NCBI GenBank assembly: GCA_943736015.1
Contig: OX031065.1
Coordinates: 26,984,427-27,048,426, forward strand
DNA length: 64,000 bases
Reading direction: 5' to 3'
DNA from: Tridacna crocea
Taxonomy: Eukaryota > Mollusca > Bivalvia > Cardiida > Cardiidae
Shown piece by piece: positions 20,952-30,682 of the stretch. Every line of letters begins with the position of its first letter. The first letter of the stretch is position 1. The notes under the pieces were generated by a model that saw only the letters and a list, made by a program, of their open reading frames with translations, had not been told where the DNA came from and ran no database searches. The position numbers were made by a program, and so were the translations under genes.

Positions 20952-21161
20952 ATCAGACGACAAAATTTTAGGCTTGTCCAAATCAAAAGTTTTTAATGGA
21001 GTTTCAATCACGATATAGAATTAGTTTCTGAAAGGGGGAAAGCGTTTTGGAAAAGGGAGAAAATGATGCTTACAAGTGTTTTGTCAATGTTTTCAAGAAC
21101 CCTTTTCTACGTGAACCTAAAGACACGGGATTGCTTGGAAAAGGAAAACAAGGGGTTTAAT
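20952..21161 (-). mobile_element. family A element, old, 3' of the SK gene
   Basis: TGATCAGACGACAAAATTTT to GGGATTGCTTGGAAAAGG and GGGGTTTAAT. The hairpin is largely lost. It lies about 270 bp beyond the stop of the SK reading frame, so it may fall in the gene's 3' untranslated region. Confidence 0.6.
21155..21160 (-). promoter_or_regulatory. possible ATTAAA poly(A) signal
   Basis: On the minus strand this is ATTAAA, the commonest variant of AATAAA, about 270 bases after the SK stop codon and inside the end of an A element. No transcript evidence, so this is a guess from position. Confidence 0.2.
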
Positions 21162-21430
21162 TGAGTGTAACCATGGCGTCATATACAGGTTTTTACCATC
21201 TACCTGTTGTGGATAGTATCCGTTGAGAACGCAACACCCTATTTAACTACGTGTAATTTAACTGTTAACTAATTTTATATGGAGTTCACAACTACACGTT
21301 TAAACACTATATTACCAACACCAATATTTTTGGTCTTTCTACAACATGTAAGCTATAGTTATCATTCAATTCGTAGATAAAGTATGTAATTCATTCATAC
21401 TTGTCACACATGTAAAGATCCATACCCAAC

Positions 21431-22816
21431 CTATCTTTGTCCTGATATCAAAACGTCCAATTTTTTGTCTATTGAGTGTATTTTCTCTTCTAAACTTATT
21501 ACTTTGGTCTGTAGATTTGTCTGTTCTTCTTGCACCTGTTCTACTATCTCATGCACGTCACTGACTGACTTAGAGATTTCAATAACTCCAACAGCACTTT
21601 CGCCAATGGACAATCTTTCATTCTTGGCTTCCCTCATGGTATAAATAGCCTGCAATAATTTACCGTAGATTCGTAATCTTCTGTTTCCATCTATGACTCC
21701 ATGTCTGCGCATTCGCCATAACGACAAAGCGTGTTTTATGACGTCAGATGCCGCATTCTTACGGATTTTATCCAACTGAACTCTTGTGACAAAATTATGA
21801 ACATATTTCTCTGGTCTAGTTTGCTCCAGTTTTGAAGCCAAAACGGCGACAAGTAAAGCTGTAGTACCGACTCCCATTAAACCAGTCAAGACGGAAACGA
21901 ATCGGCCGCAGTAAGTACTCGGCGTCATGTCGCCATAACCAATTGTCAAAAAGGTAATGGCTATCAGCCACATGGAGTTCAAGTAGCTGCTCTCTGGGGA
22001 ACCAGGGTGGTAATAAATTTCGCATGTACGCAGAGACCAGCTGTCTACCACCAATATAAATATCATCAAAATTGAAAGCATGGTACCCGGCATAGTGGAC
22101 ATCAAGGCTTTAAACACGAATGCCGTGTTTATCTTGACTTTATTTAGAGCACCAAGACTTTGAGTAGAAGTGTCCGTCAGTAGACGATGATGAACAACCG
22201 TAAATTTACCGACGATGTAAAATCGACCAAGCATAAGAATAGAAAAAATGGCATCCAAAGACACCATCCGATATTTGCCGTCGACGCCATATGAGGGCAC
22301 AAGAATATTTCCTGGTATAGGATGTATACAACATACTAACAATTCTAGTAACACTTTCAGGTAAGTCCATGGAAAGTCCATCGCCAGCCTCCAATCATCC
22401 CAACTATTGTCCGTCATTTGTAGCTTGATCCCGGTCACGTGATACGAAATAATAGCACAGAGTAGAACTAACGTAGTTAGGGATATCACAGACTTTATAA
22501 TGATGGAACCAGGGGACGTTTTGGTTACAACACCCTGTATAAACAGTTCTGTCTCAACCAACATCAGAATAATACCCAACATTGCCATGGTGAACTCAAC
22601 ATTAACGATCATCCGTCGACGGTTCACAAGCTGTTTTCTACGGCCAAGTTTGTATCCTATGTTGTCGAATCGGCTAGTGATCCCAAGGGCTGACGTCATG
22701 GCGTCACCGGAAGAAGAAGCGCTGATATTGTCTTCTTCAACGTATTTGTTGTATTTACCGTTAGTTCGATTGACGAGTGGAATTCCCGGATCCTCTATGA
22801 TACTGTTTCCACTCAT
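21431..22816 (-). CDS. SK-type Ca2+-activated K+ channel
   Basis: Predicted tetrameric plasma-membrane K+ channel of the KCNN (SK/IK) family, opened by Ca2+ through bound calmodulin and not by voltage. In the 461 residues: S1 about 70-97, S2 105-129, S3 152-172, S4 185-210, S5 236-260, pore helix and filter 281-299 with TIGYGD at 291-296, S6 305-329. The calmodulin-binding region follows at about 330-400 (HNFVTRVQLDKIRKNAA), then a predicted coiled coil at about 418-457. The start is the Met of MSGNSIIEDP: an upstream Met in the same frame lies within the polypyrimidine tract of a splice acceptor (AG at 22823-22824), so it would be intronic. The whole frame is one exon, whereas vertebrate KCNN genes are split, so it may be a retroposed or intron-poor lineage copy. 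The filter has Thr where mammalian SK has Ser. The segment after KNAA is diverged and lacks the LRETW motif. Which KCNN paralogue it matches is not clear. Confidence 0.95.
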   Translation of the reverse strand: MSGNSIIEDPGIPLVNRTNGKYNKYVEEDNISASSSGDAMTSALGITSRFDNIGYKLGRRKQLVNRRRMIVNVEFTMAMLGIILMLVETELFIQGVVTKTSPGSIIIKSVISLTTLVLLCAIISYHVTGIKLQMTDNSWDDWRLAMDFPWTYLKVLLELLVCCIHPIPGNILVPSYGVDGKYRMVSLDAIFSILMLGRFYIVGKFTVVHHRLLTDTSTQSLGALNKVKINTAFVFKALMSTMPGTMLSILMIFILVVDSWSLRTCEIYYHPGSPESSYLNSMWLIAITFLTIGYGDMTPSTYCGRFVSVLTGLMGVGTTALLVAVLASKLEQTRPEKYVHNFVTRVQLDKIRKNAASDVIKHALSLWRMRRHGVIDGNRRLRIYGKLLQAIYTMREAKNERLSIGESAVGVIEISKSVSDVHEIVEQVQEEQTNLQTKVISLEEKIHSIDKKLDVLISGQR

Positions 22817-22822
22817 CTTATT

Positions 22823-22842
22823 CTGAAAGTAGAAAACAAACA
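22823..22842 (-). other. splice acceptor for the SK exon
   Basis: Minus-strand sequence GTTTGTTTTCTACTTTCAG followed by AATAAG and the ATG. A pyrimidine-rich tract ending in CAG implies an intron in the 5' untranslated region. The upstream exon and promoter were not located. Confidence 0.7.
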
Positions 22843-22897
22843 ACTTAGGCGGATCGCATTTAATTACCTAAAGACAAAATACGAGTCTTGTCTATAA

Positions 22898-23106
22898 CTC
22901 ATTGCTTTAGGCTTGTCCGAATCGAAAGCATTTGCAGACGACAAAATAAAAGTGACTGAAAATTTGAAATTTGTTTTGTGAAAGGTACAAAACTGGGGGT
23001 AAAGGAAAAAATGCTGGTTACCAGCATTTTCTCCTTTTCCCACGATGTTTTCCAAAGGCTTCTTTCTCAGGGTCATCAAAAGTAGGGATTGTGTGGTAAT
23101 GGGATA
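22898..23106 (-). mobile_element. family A element in the presumed 5' intron of SK
   Basis: CATTGCTTTAGGCTTGTCC at the left, hairpin GCTGGTTACCAGC in the middle, and GATTGTGTGGTAATGGGAT at the right. TTAA is mutated at both ends. About 80 bp upstream of the SK exon on its own strand. Confidence 0.72.
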
Positions 23107-23243
23107 AAAACGGTTGCAGCAATAAAGGATAATCAACTGGTTGTGAATGATATAAAAAAAATCTGTCAATAGTAAGGGATGTGATGCTGTTGAAAAACGA
23201 GTCCGTCCAAAGGATTCGGGATTTTAACTGCACCACAAGTCAT

Positions 23244-23915
23244 GCATCTTCGCGAGCCAAGGTTACGATCACTACGTGGATCTTACCTTAGCTGATTCAG
23301 CCCGATTTCGAGATTCCTGCGATGCGTCCTCTATTAGATGCTGGTTATTAACCCCCTTTACATCATATTTCTAAAAGCCAATGAAGTATCGTTTTACAAA
23401 CCGCTTACGAATACAATCATTCAACATGAAGCGATAAGCAGACAAACCGTGGGTTTCCATGTTTACCATCCTCGGATACCCCGGGGTCTCCCTATTTGCC
23501 ACGCTACATCGACCCCTGGGACAATTGACTAATAAAACCTTGAATCAGCCACCGAAAATCGATACGAAACGTCATAGCGTACAGTCCACTCGCCCATCAT
23601 AAAATGATGATGGAACCAATGAAAAGCCAGCATGGTAAAGCGAGGAAAATTCAATTAATTGTCCCAGGGGTCGATGTAGCGTAGCAAATAGGGAGACCCC
23701 GGAGTATCCGAGGATGCATGTTTTACCTTCTATTCAAACGGTCGCGACATTATTCTATTTTTATCAAAGATGAAATGCTACGAGCGATTTCATTCGTTGC
23801 AGCTAGAGCTGGCTGCATCCAGTGAAAAAGCGTATCGGGGGAATGTAAAAACCAAGCTCGATCCGCCAAGGGTAGAGTAGCGTAGTGAATCGTCAGCCTT
23901 GGCGTGCGAAGATGC
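23244..23915 (+). mobile_element. element G with 7-bp target duplication
   Basis: Ends are inverted: GCATCTTCGCGAGCCAAGG at the left and CCTTGGCGTGCGAAGATGC at the right. AAGTCAT flanks it on both sides (23237-23243 and 23916-23922). 672 bp including an inner insertion. No transposase frame, so non-autonomous. A 7-bp duplication does not by itself settle the superfamily. Confidence 0.8.
23468..23716. mobile_element. palindromic insertion inside element G
   Basis: CCTCGGATACCCCGGGGTCT pairs with AGACCCCGGAGTATCCGAGG, and GACCCCTGGGACAATTGA with TCAATTAATTGTCCCAGG. Flanks read CATGTTTACC and CATGTTTTACC, a likely target duplication of about 10 bp. The G copy at 16288-16680 has this site unfilled. 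Confidence 0.78.
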
Positions 23916-23922
23916 AAGTCAT

Positions 23923-24394
23923 GCGAGTGACAGATTTTTTAATATCAATCACAATAGGTTGATTATTCTATTTACTATATTCGTAGCTCACCCTTTTTGT
24001 TCTAATTATTATCAAGAATGGTACAAAATGAGCAATATCGGAAAAAAAATAGTTCCGGCAAATATTTTAAACTATATCGTCAAACTATATTTATCTGCAC
24101 TAGTTGCTTTTTTTTTTCACTGTGAAATCCTTGTAGTTCACTAATAAGAATATAATTAAACGTTCTAATCGTATTAAATAATAGATTTTGTATCTGAGAG
24201 GACAAAAAAAAAACACGATTTATCGATGTAACATCCCCCACCCCCCTTTACGCTTTCTGGTAAAGAGGTTACACGACACTTTTGGACGTTATCATTCCGA
24301 AAGTGTGTGCGTTTAAAAATGGTTGTAAGTCTAAAAAAAATCTGGTATATGTTGTAAAAGTATTTTTAGAATTAAATGTAGCTCATATGATGTA
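23923..24394. other. no recognised feature
   Basis: AT-rich, with poly-A and poly-C tracts near 24206-24246. The 81-residue open frame at 23899 has no family signal. Confidence 0.35.
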
Positions 24395-24440
24395 ACATGG
24401 AGAAAATGCTGGTAACCAGCATTTTCTCCATTTCACACAT
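24395..24440. mobile_element. family A hairpin core only
   Basis: ACATGGAGAAAATGCTGGTA pairs with ACCAGCATTTTCTCCATTTC. The flanks typical of the family are absent or unrecognisable. Confidence 0.5.
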
Positions 24441-24896
24441 TTTTTTTAGAGAAGATTCCGTGGGATTGTTGTGAACATAAAGGATCGTTTATTATGCGGT
24501 TAATTGACAGTATTCTTCCGAGACAGTGAGTGTCTAATATAACGAATTTTTAATCTCTATTCCCTCAATATCTGCACCTTTTCGACCTTGAAGTGTTATT
24601 AAGCGTCTGGCGAAATAAAGCGCATTACCGCACAAACCCACTACAAATATCATAATTCAATAACTAGCAGACAGAGAGTTTCTTAAGGGCTTTTATCATC
24701 AGTTATTAGACGGTGTTGTTTTTTATTTTTCTTCGTAAAAATTACTAAGTTAGCTTTTTCCCATTTCCCCATTTGCATGATCTAATGTAGTAACTGTTGT
24801 CTTTTGAAGACCCGAGGGAAAGAATGGTTTTGGAAACACTGAAGAGGCAAAGGAGAAAAATCAAATTCATCCGACATTCAGTATGCTGTCTACAAA
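24441..24896. other. no gene; faint A-like stretch at its end
   Basis: 24800-24880 has GAAGACCCGAGGGAAAGAAT and GGAAACACTGAAGAGGCAAA, reminiscent of a left half of family A. The rest is unassigned. Confidence 0.3.
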
Positions 24897-25125
24897 TTAA
24901 CCATTTTCCAAACGACAAAATTCTAGACTAGTCTAGTTTGAAACCATTTACAGACGACAAATCAAATGTGAATAAAACGTTGAATTTACTTTTGGGAAGT
25001 GTAGAAAACATTATGGGAAAAGAAGAAAATGCTGGTAATCAGCATTTTCTTCTTTTCCCATAATGTTTTCAAAAGGCTTCTCTCTCAGGGTCATTAAAAG
25101 TCGGGATTGTGTGGTAAAGATTTAA
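24897..25125 (-). mobile_element. family A element with covarying hairpin
   Basis: TTAACCATTTTCCAAACGAC to GTGTGGTAAAGATTTAA. The arms read CATTATGGGAAAAGAAG and CTTCTTTTCCCATAATG: both departures from the family consensus are present in both arms, so pairing is kept. Confidence 0.85.
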
Positions 25126-25224
25126 ACTTCGATATAGAAAAGTCTTATATTTTGTTACCTAATATAGAGTAAGGGTAAGACTGCATACGGGCATAGTTAG
25201 CCCAAAATATAGTGTATACAAATG

Positions 25225-25745
25225 TTATACCGCCGTGCGAAATGCCGAGGCGCAATGATACATAGTTTGTCTACTGATCTCTTGGTCCTGGGCTTTTTCG
25301 TTCCAAAACCAGTGCGTCCCATGGCTTGTTCATTCCATGAATTTTCGCTACTCCATTTGATTGGGTATGAATATCTATAGATTGAAATAATTGATTGTAA
25401 TGTTGGGAATTAATAATTAACGGCCAGATTTATTTCAAAATTATAGTTTTCAGGTACAAACGTTTTATTCGATATTTTCACATGGTTTTTTCTTTCTATC
25501 TATGACACATCCTACTGTCAAGGGATGTTACTCCAGACTTCTAATGACCAATGCACAAATAATCCTTACTTTGTCATGAGTACTTTTCCTTCAACCAATA
25601 TTATATGGTATTCATTTGCTTTGTTATATGACTTTAAAGCCAGTTTTTGAATATAATTTCTCTGTTTCCTTCAAAAAGTTGAATCCACACAATGGTCTCC
25701 TTGACAAATACCACTTCAGCGTTCTCAACGCTATTATTTTTACGT
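25225..25745 (+). repeat. family J repeat
   Basis: GAGGCGCAATGATACATAG through TCCATTTGATTGGGTATGAA and ACACAATGGTCTCCTTGACA to GCGTTCTCAACGC. It reads across the point where the 1407 copy holds family I. Confidence 0.65.
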
Positions 25746-25884
25746 ATAGGCAGTTGTATGTGTATGTCCTTGACTCAGTTATGTCCCTGTATTTATTGAT
25801 ATCATGGCGCAAAAAAGGACACCCAAGATGTAGATAGTGGGTGTCTGTGGGACGGACCAGCTGTCTCATGGCAATAATAACACT

Positions 25885-25998
25885 GGTTTGACCCTTCACC
25901 AAATAGCCATATGTTTAAATAACCCTGTACAAGAAGGTTTTTTGAAACTAGTGTTGGAAAAGGAGAAAATGCTGGTCCCTTTTCCAATATTGTTATCA
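25885..25998 (+). mobile_element. family A, collapsed short derivative
   Basis: TTTGACCCTTCACCAAATAG at the left. The left arm GGAAAAGGAGAAAATGCTGG is followed at once by TCCCTTTTCCAATATTG. The right half is missing. Confidence 0.5.
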
Positions 25999-26022
25999 AC
26001 GCCTTTTACAACTTAAACCACC

Positions 26023-26251
26023 TTAACTAATTAGCAAACAACAAAATTTTTGGTTTGTCCAAATCGAAAGCATTTGCAGACGACAAAATAAAAGTGACTG
26101 AAATTTTGAAATTTGTTTTGTAATGGATAGAAAACATTGTGGGAAAAGGAGAAAATGCTGGCTACCAGCATTTTCTCCTTTTCTTACAATGTTTTCCATG
26201 AGCTTCTTTTTCAGGGTGTTAAAAGTCGGGATTGTGTGGTAAAGAACTAAA
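26023..26251 (-). mobile_element. family A element, complete
   Basis: TTAACTAATTAGCAAACAAC to GTGTGGTAAAGAACTAA. Hairpin with a GCTGGCTACCAGC centre. A right-end fragment of another copy (TCTTCTGCATATTATTTG, then TCACTTGGTTTAA) follows to about 26310. Confidence 0.8.
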
Positions 26252-26309
26252 TTGGTCTTCTGCATATTATTTGAAGTTGGACAAGTCTGAAATTTTATCA
26301 CTTGGTTTA

Positions 26310-26574
26310 AATTTAACCGGAATTTGACTCTGGTTAAAGTTAACCAGACCTTTATACAATCGCTAACCAACAATTTAACCCAGACCCCCTCTCAACCAAA
26401 CTTCTAACCCAGTGCTTAAATTCAACCAACGTTTATACAACCGGGTGCTGGTAACGAGTTAGCTCTTGAGTACGCTGATCGGTTACTACATGGGACTTCA
26501 AGATCCAAAATCAGAACTTGCAGTACAATTCTTTACCAACACTGGTCCTGCATTTGCTAAAGAATGGATGGCCA
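26310..26574. other. repetitive TAACC-rich stretch
   Basis: GGTTAAAGTTAACCAGACC, TTTATACAATCGCTAACC and a second TTTATACAACC suggest a short diverged duplication. No gene. Confidence 0.3.
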
Positions 26575-26622
26575 ATCCGCGCAGGCTGACCTTGGTCGAA
26601 ACTTTTTGCTTTTGATAAATTG
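26575..26622. repeat. family B hairpin, right half
   Basis: CCGCGCAGGCTGACCTTGGT then CGAAACTTTTTGC. The left arm is missing. Confidence 0.55.
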
Positions 26623-27579
26623 TCTTTTTCGAAGATAATTCTAAACACGAATATGCATATCTTTTCGGAAGAAACTCGGGGATAAAAATGAAAGAGACAT
26701 AAAAAAACAACTGCACCATACTGTCAGTGATTTTTCTCTTTGCCAAAACAATTTCAAGGCACACAATATGATCTCAACTTTACATAGCAGTAAATAAATG
26801 GAGTAAATGTATTCAATAAATAGGGAAACATCCAGAACGTTCATATTCAAAGCTGTTTCCATTTAGTACCATAGGCACTCGAAGAGTGATCAGGTCAGCA
26901 TGCACCACAGGCATCCTTACACCGAATCACAGGCATCCTAAGTGTGGCGAGGCTATTTATCAATAATAATAATCCCCATCCGAAAATAAATCCATTAAAA
27001 ATCAAATGCAGACTGGTGTCTGAACATACTGACCATGTTATTCCAAGGTTTTATTATACTTGGTATACGGGGTATACTGGAAACGGCCTGTCTGTCCGTG
27101 TGTCTGTCCGTCCGTGTGTCCATCTGTTTACAAATAATTACCTGTTTCTGTTAAAGCGCCGGCGGGGTTATTTAGTCACATACAGTGACCCGTCTGGTTT
27201 AAACAGTAAGCTTGTTTTTCTTCGATACCAAGAAATAATTTTCGGGTTTAAGGAGAAGGGGATGTTCAAAGGAACTCGCACTTCGGGTGCCTGGGATGAG
27301 AATGTGGTACAAACTCCATCAGAAGACTGTATTCTACCAGGATCGACTACAAGTTGTAATTGACTCTGTAAGAAAATGCTGCCCAGGCTGTCCAAAATGT
27401 TGAGAAATATACAATGACACGAACGACCTTGCAATATATGGTATCTTGATTTTTTTACTCAAGAGACTTAATTTATTTAACACTTTAACTGATCAAAGAC
27501 TAAAATGTTTTGATTAAGATAGGGACATTAATGATGCGGTTTTCAAAGTTCTTTTTGCCTGATCAGTCTCGTGATATCA
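26623..27579. other. no supported gene; CTGTCCGTGTGTC motif
   Basis: 27080-27125 holds a short TGTCTGTCCGTG minisatellite. The 139-residue plus-strand frame starting at 26944 and the opposing frame at 27168 overlap and lack any domain signal. Confidence 0.35.
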
Positions 27580-27645
27580 GACAGTGTAAATTCAAGATCA
27601 GACTGCACGTTCTGTGCAGTCTGATCTTGAATCTACACTGTCCGC
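27580..27645. repeat. family C hairpin
   Basis: GACAGTGTAAATTCAAGATC pairs with GATCTTGAATCTACACTGTC around AGACTGCACGTTCTGTGCAG. Confidence 0.8.
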
Positions 27646-28087
27646 AAAAGTCACTTCTAGACGGCAAAGGATTAATTATTTCAGAGTTTAAGGGAGGCAA
27701 TAAAATCTGAATAACGTCGATGGCTGCGCCAGATGTTGGTAATGTTATTGCATCCTGAATGCATTCTTAATTGTGACATAATCCCGTGCAATAATAGCGC
27801 GATTGTCGTTCTCAAGTTGGCCGAAAATCAATGACATTTTGTTCCTGTTTTTTTCCCCAGCATAGGTGAAAACGCTGGCTTCAATTTACTTTTGGTTTTT
27901 ATGTACTCAAATAAATAATCGAGCAATTTGGGACTGATCAGAAAAAAATGTGAACCGGTGTATATTGCGAGGCTCCCGAGTAAATTTATGCCAACGATAA
28001 ACAAAGCTTTGCTATCGCTATTCGATACTCGATGACGCTTATTCACACCATAGCAAACGAATAATGATTTAGAGGATATTTGTTATT
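27646..28087. other. no recognised feature
   Basis: Spacer before the E palindrome; the 72-residue minus-strand frame is not recognised. Confidence 0.35.
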
Positions 28088-28206
28088 TTTTTCCGGTGAA
28101 AGATGGAAATTTATTTCATCGAGTGGACATCATCGGTAACATCGTGAAAATATTACTGATGGTGTTGACGAGATGAAATAAATTTCCATCTTTCACCGAA
28201 AGAAAC
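28088..28206. repeat. family E palindrome
   Basis: TCCGGTGAAAGATGGAAATT pairs with AATTTCCATCTTTCACCG; TCATCGAGTGGACATCATCG pairs with GATGGTGTTGACGAGATGA. Confidence 0.8.
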
Positions 28207-28505
28207 AAATATTCTATTTATTTCATGTTTTTGACCCCTTTTAGGAGGAGCTTTATCAAAATCCAGTACAGTTCTTTTCCGTTTTTCCCGTGGCGTACCC
28301 CTCCCGTATAGCAACGCATTACAATTTTACGTCAAGGGCGAGAAATTAAGGTAAATGACGTCATATTTCCATCTGGTTGTGAGGCACATGCAACTAACCT
28401 AGGCAACAAGAACATGAAAATCGGTATTTTCACTGGTTGTACCAGTGCATGATCGAAAAATATTTTCAATATTTTTTCTCGATATCCGACCGGAAAGCAT
28501 GAAAA
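28207..28505 (+). repeat. arm X, orientation a
   Basis: ATTCTATTTATTTCATG, CCCGTGGCGTACCCCTCCCG, GACGTCATATTTCCATCTGG and CCGGAAAGCATGAAA in that order. It forms an inverted pair with 28818-29130, and related arms lie at 37676-38017 and 38985-39505. Confidence 0.75.
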
Positions 28506-28817
28506 GGGTAATCTTCTTCTTGTTCTAGTGTTAACTCGGTATTTCTTTAACCGTTTACCTATAGCCCATGACTTTGTGTCGACATTTCACTTTGGTCACA
28601 TGATGTTTTTGCACCACCTGCTCTTTTTCTAACGATGATTTGGAAAAAAGTTTTTTGAAAAATTTCACTATGCATCCACATGCAAAACTATCAGGAAAAG
28701 ATTCAACTGCTCGCTTGGTTAATCTTTATTACTTCTCATTATGTTGCATATGACGAAACTCTTTCACATCTCAAAATGAAGAGAAATAATGATCGGTGAA
28801 CTCGCCTGTTTTGTTTC
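28506..28817. other. loop between X arms
   Basis: About 310 bp with no recognised content. Confidence 0.4.
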
Positions 28818-29130
28818 ATGCTTCCCGTAGGATGTCGAGAAATAGCGGTGAAAATATTTTTCGATATTCCACCGGTACGACCAATGAAAATACCGATTTT
28901 GATATTGTAGTTAACTAGGTAAAATGCGCATGACTCACTACCAGATGGAAATATGAGATCATTTACCTAACATTTCTTGCTCTTGACGTAATATTGTAAT
29001 GCATTGCTATGCCGAGGGGGTACGCCACGGGGAATAACTGAAAAGAACTGCATTGGAATTTGATAAAGCTTCTCCCAGAAAGGATAAAAAAAAAACCATG
29101 AAATAAATAGAATATTTGTTTTTGAAATCA
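28818..29130 (-). repeat. arm X, orientation b
   Basis: TTTCATGCTTCCCGTAGGAT, CAGATGGAAATATGAGATCA, GGGGGTACGCCACGGGGAAT and CATGAAATAAATAGAATATT mirror the arm at 28207-28505 at roughly 80 percent identity by eye. Confidence 0.72.
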
Positions 29131-29866
29131 ATTTTGATCTTCCACCGAACAAATATCCTCTATTTCCATAATTGTTTTGCATGTCGTTGAAAAATGACAA
29201 TTTCAATCAAAAGTTTTGTTTTGTTTTTTTCATTTTTTTTTTCAATGTGTAACATTAACCAATTAAACATCGTCGGTAACTTAGATGTAGTTGCTGCTGC
29301 GATTGCTATGTCTATAAAATTTATAAAGAGGTAAAGCAATGGGTAATCAGTAAAACTTTTAAGAATTATTTCCGGTGGTAACACAGGTCTGTATAATGTT
29401 GTCATAAATTTTCAATCAAAAAGGTCAACATCAGCACGCAGAATAAATATTTCAATTTTTTTTATCAATTGCAAAGCTTTATATGTTCATTACAGTAAAT
29501 CAGTATATAATTCTAACGTACGTTGTACTTGTATTTAGCTACGCCTGAAATAAAAAGAGAAGAAAGCAGAGTTTACACACTGAATTTGACGGAGTTCTTT
29601 TCTTGTTGGTTACTATAATATTATTGTATTAAGCCCCCTGACAGAGGATGCAAGTCTCGATGTCGCCCCATTGGCGTCACACCAATGCAACATTCTACGT
29701 TAAGTAGGTCAACCATAGTGGGTATGTTTATATTTCCGTATATTGTCTATATATATCTATCCACACCGCGTGAGAAAAGGGCAGGTGACTGTTGTATAGC
29801 TAAACTTATTCAAATATGAACAGCCGGTCTTGATCCGGGATATCGTAAATCCCACTCCTCAAATCG
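29131..29866. other. no recognised feature
   Basis: AT-rich. Ends of the X arm may extend a little into it. No open frame of note. Confidence 0.35.
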
Positions 29867-30103
29867 TTAATTCTTTATCTGACGATAATTTTCTCGATTC
29901 GTCCAAATTGAACGCCTTTTCAGACGACAAATGTAATGTGAACCAAATAATTTAACTTGATTGTAAAAGGATAGAGAGTATTGTGGGAATAGAAGAAAAT
30001 ACTGATTACCACCATTTTTCCTTTTCCCACAATATTTACAAAAAAGCGGTTTTTTTTTTCACCAGTTCCGGTTAACACTCGCGCTTGTGTGGTACAGAGT
30101 TAA
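29867..30103 (-). mobile_element. family A element, diverged
   Basis: TTAATTCTTTATCTGACGAT to TGTGTGGTACAGAGTTAA. The hairpin arms are degraded (GATTACCACCATTTTTCC). Confidence 0.7.
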
Positions 30104-30472
30104 ACTTCTTTCTCAACTCAAATATTTGATAAATCATGCAAAACGGTAGGGATTTTTGGATCACCTTAGCAAATGGTACCACATGGTTAGCTGTTGTGAT
30201 ACCTTGCCACCTGTCCTTTATGTCGTTTGTCAAAACATCCCCGGAACATATGGTCGGTTTAATTCAAAAACCATGTTTCATAGCTACGATATGCGGCCAC
30301 TCAAGTTCCACTTTTATATCAAGTGGTGTCTGGGCGGGGTTAAAACGATTCCTCAAATTCCAGTTTCTTCCTTCAAGCACTAAGGGGTCTGGCACATACT
30401 AGTATACAGTTAAAAATACAGTTACATGATAAACAATGATTGGCGTCCTTATGAAAAATCAAAAAAGAGCTT
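30104..30472. other. no supported gene
   Basis: Two plus-strand frames of 88 and 75 residues overlap at 30136-30402 in different frames. Neither has a motif, so they are taken as chance. Confidence 0.3.
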
Positions 30473-30682
30473 TTAACCCATTACCACTCCATCCCTCCTT
30501 TTGAAGACCCTGAGAAAGAAGCCTTAAGAAAACATTGTGGAAAAAGGAGAAAATGCTGGTAACCACAATGTTTTCTACTCTTCATAAACCAAATTTTTAA
30601 TTTTCAGTCACTTTTATTTTGTTGTTTGCAAATGCTTTCGATTTGGACAAGCCAAAAATATTGTCGTTTGGTAATGAGTTAA
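30473..30682 (+). mobile_element. family A element with shortened hairpin
   Basis: TTAACCCATTACCACTCCAT to TTTGGTAATGAGTTAA. AATGCTGGTAACCACAATG shows a deletion of most of the right arm. Confidence 0.78.

Noticed and set aside
22814-22843. Upstream Met as the SK start
   Set aside because: The extra nine codons cover the splice acceptor tract (TTTTCTACTTTCAG), so they are intronic.
26944-27363. 139-residue open frame
   Set aside because: Contains the TGTCTGTCCGTG minisatellite, overlaps an opposite frame of similar quality, and shows no domain.
30136-30402. Two overlapping frames of 88 and 75 residues
   Set aside because: Both are on the plus strand in different frames over the same DNA, neither with a recognisable motif; likely chance.
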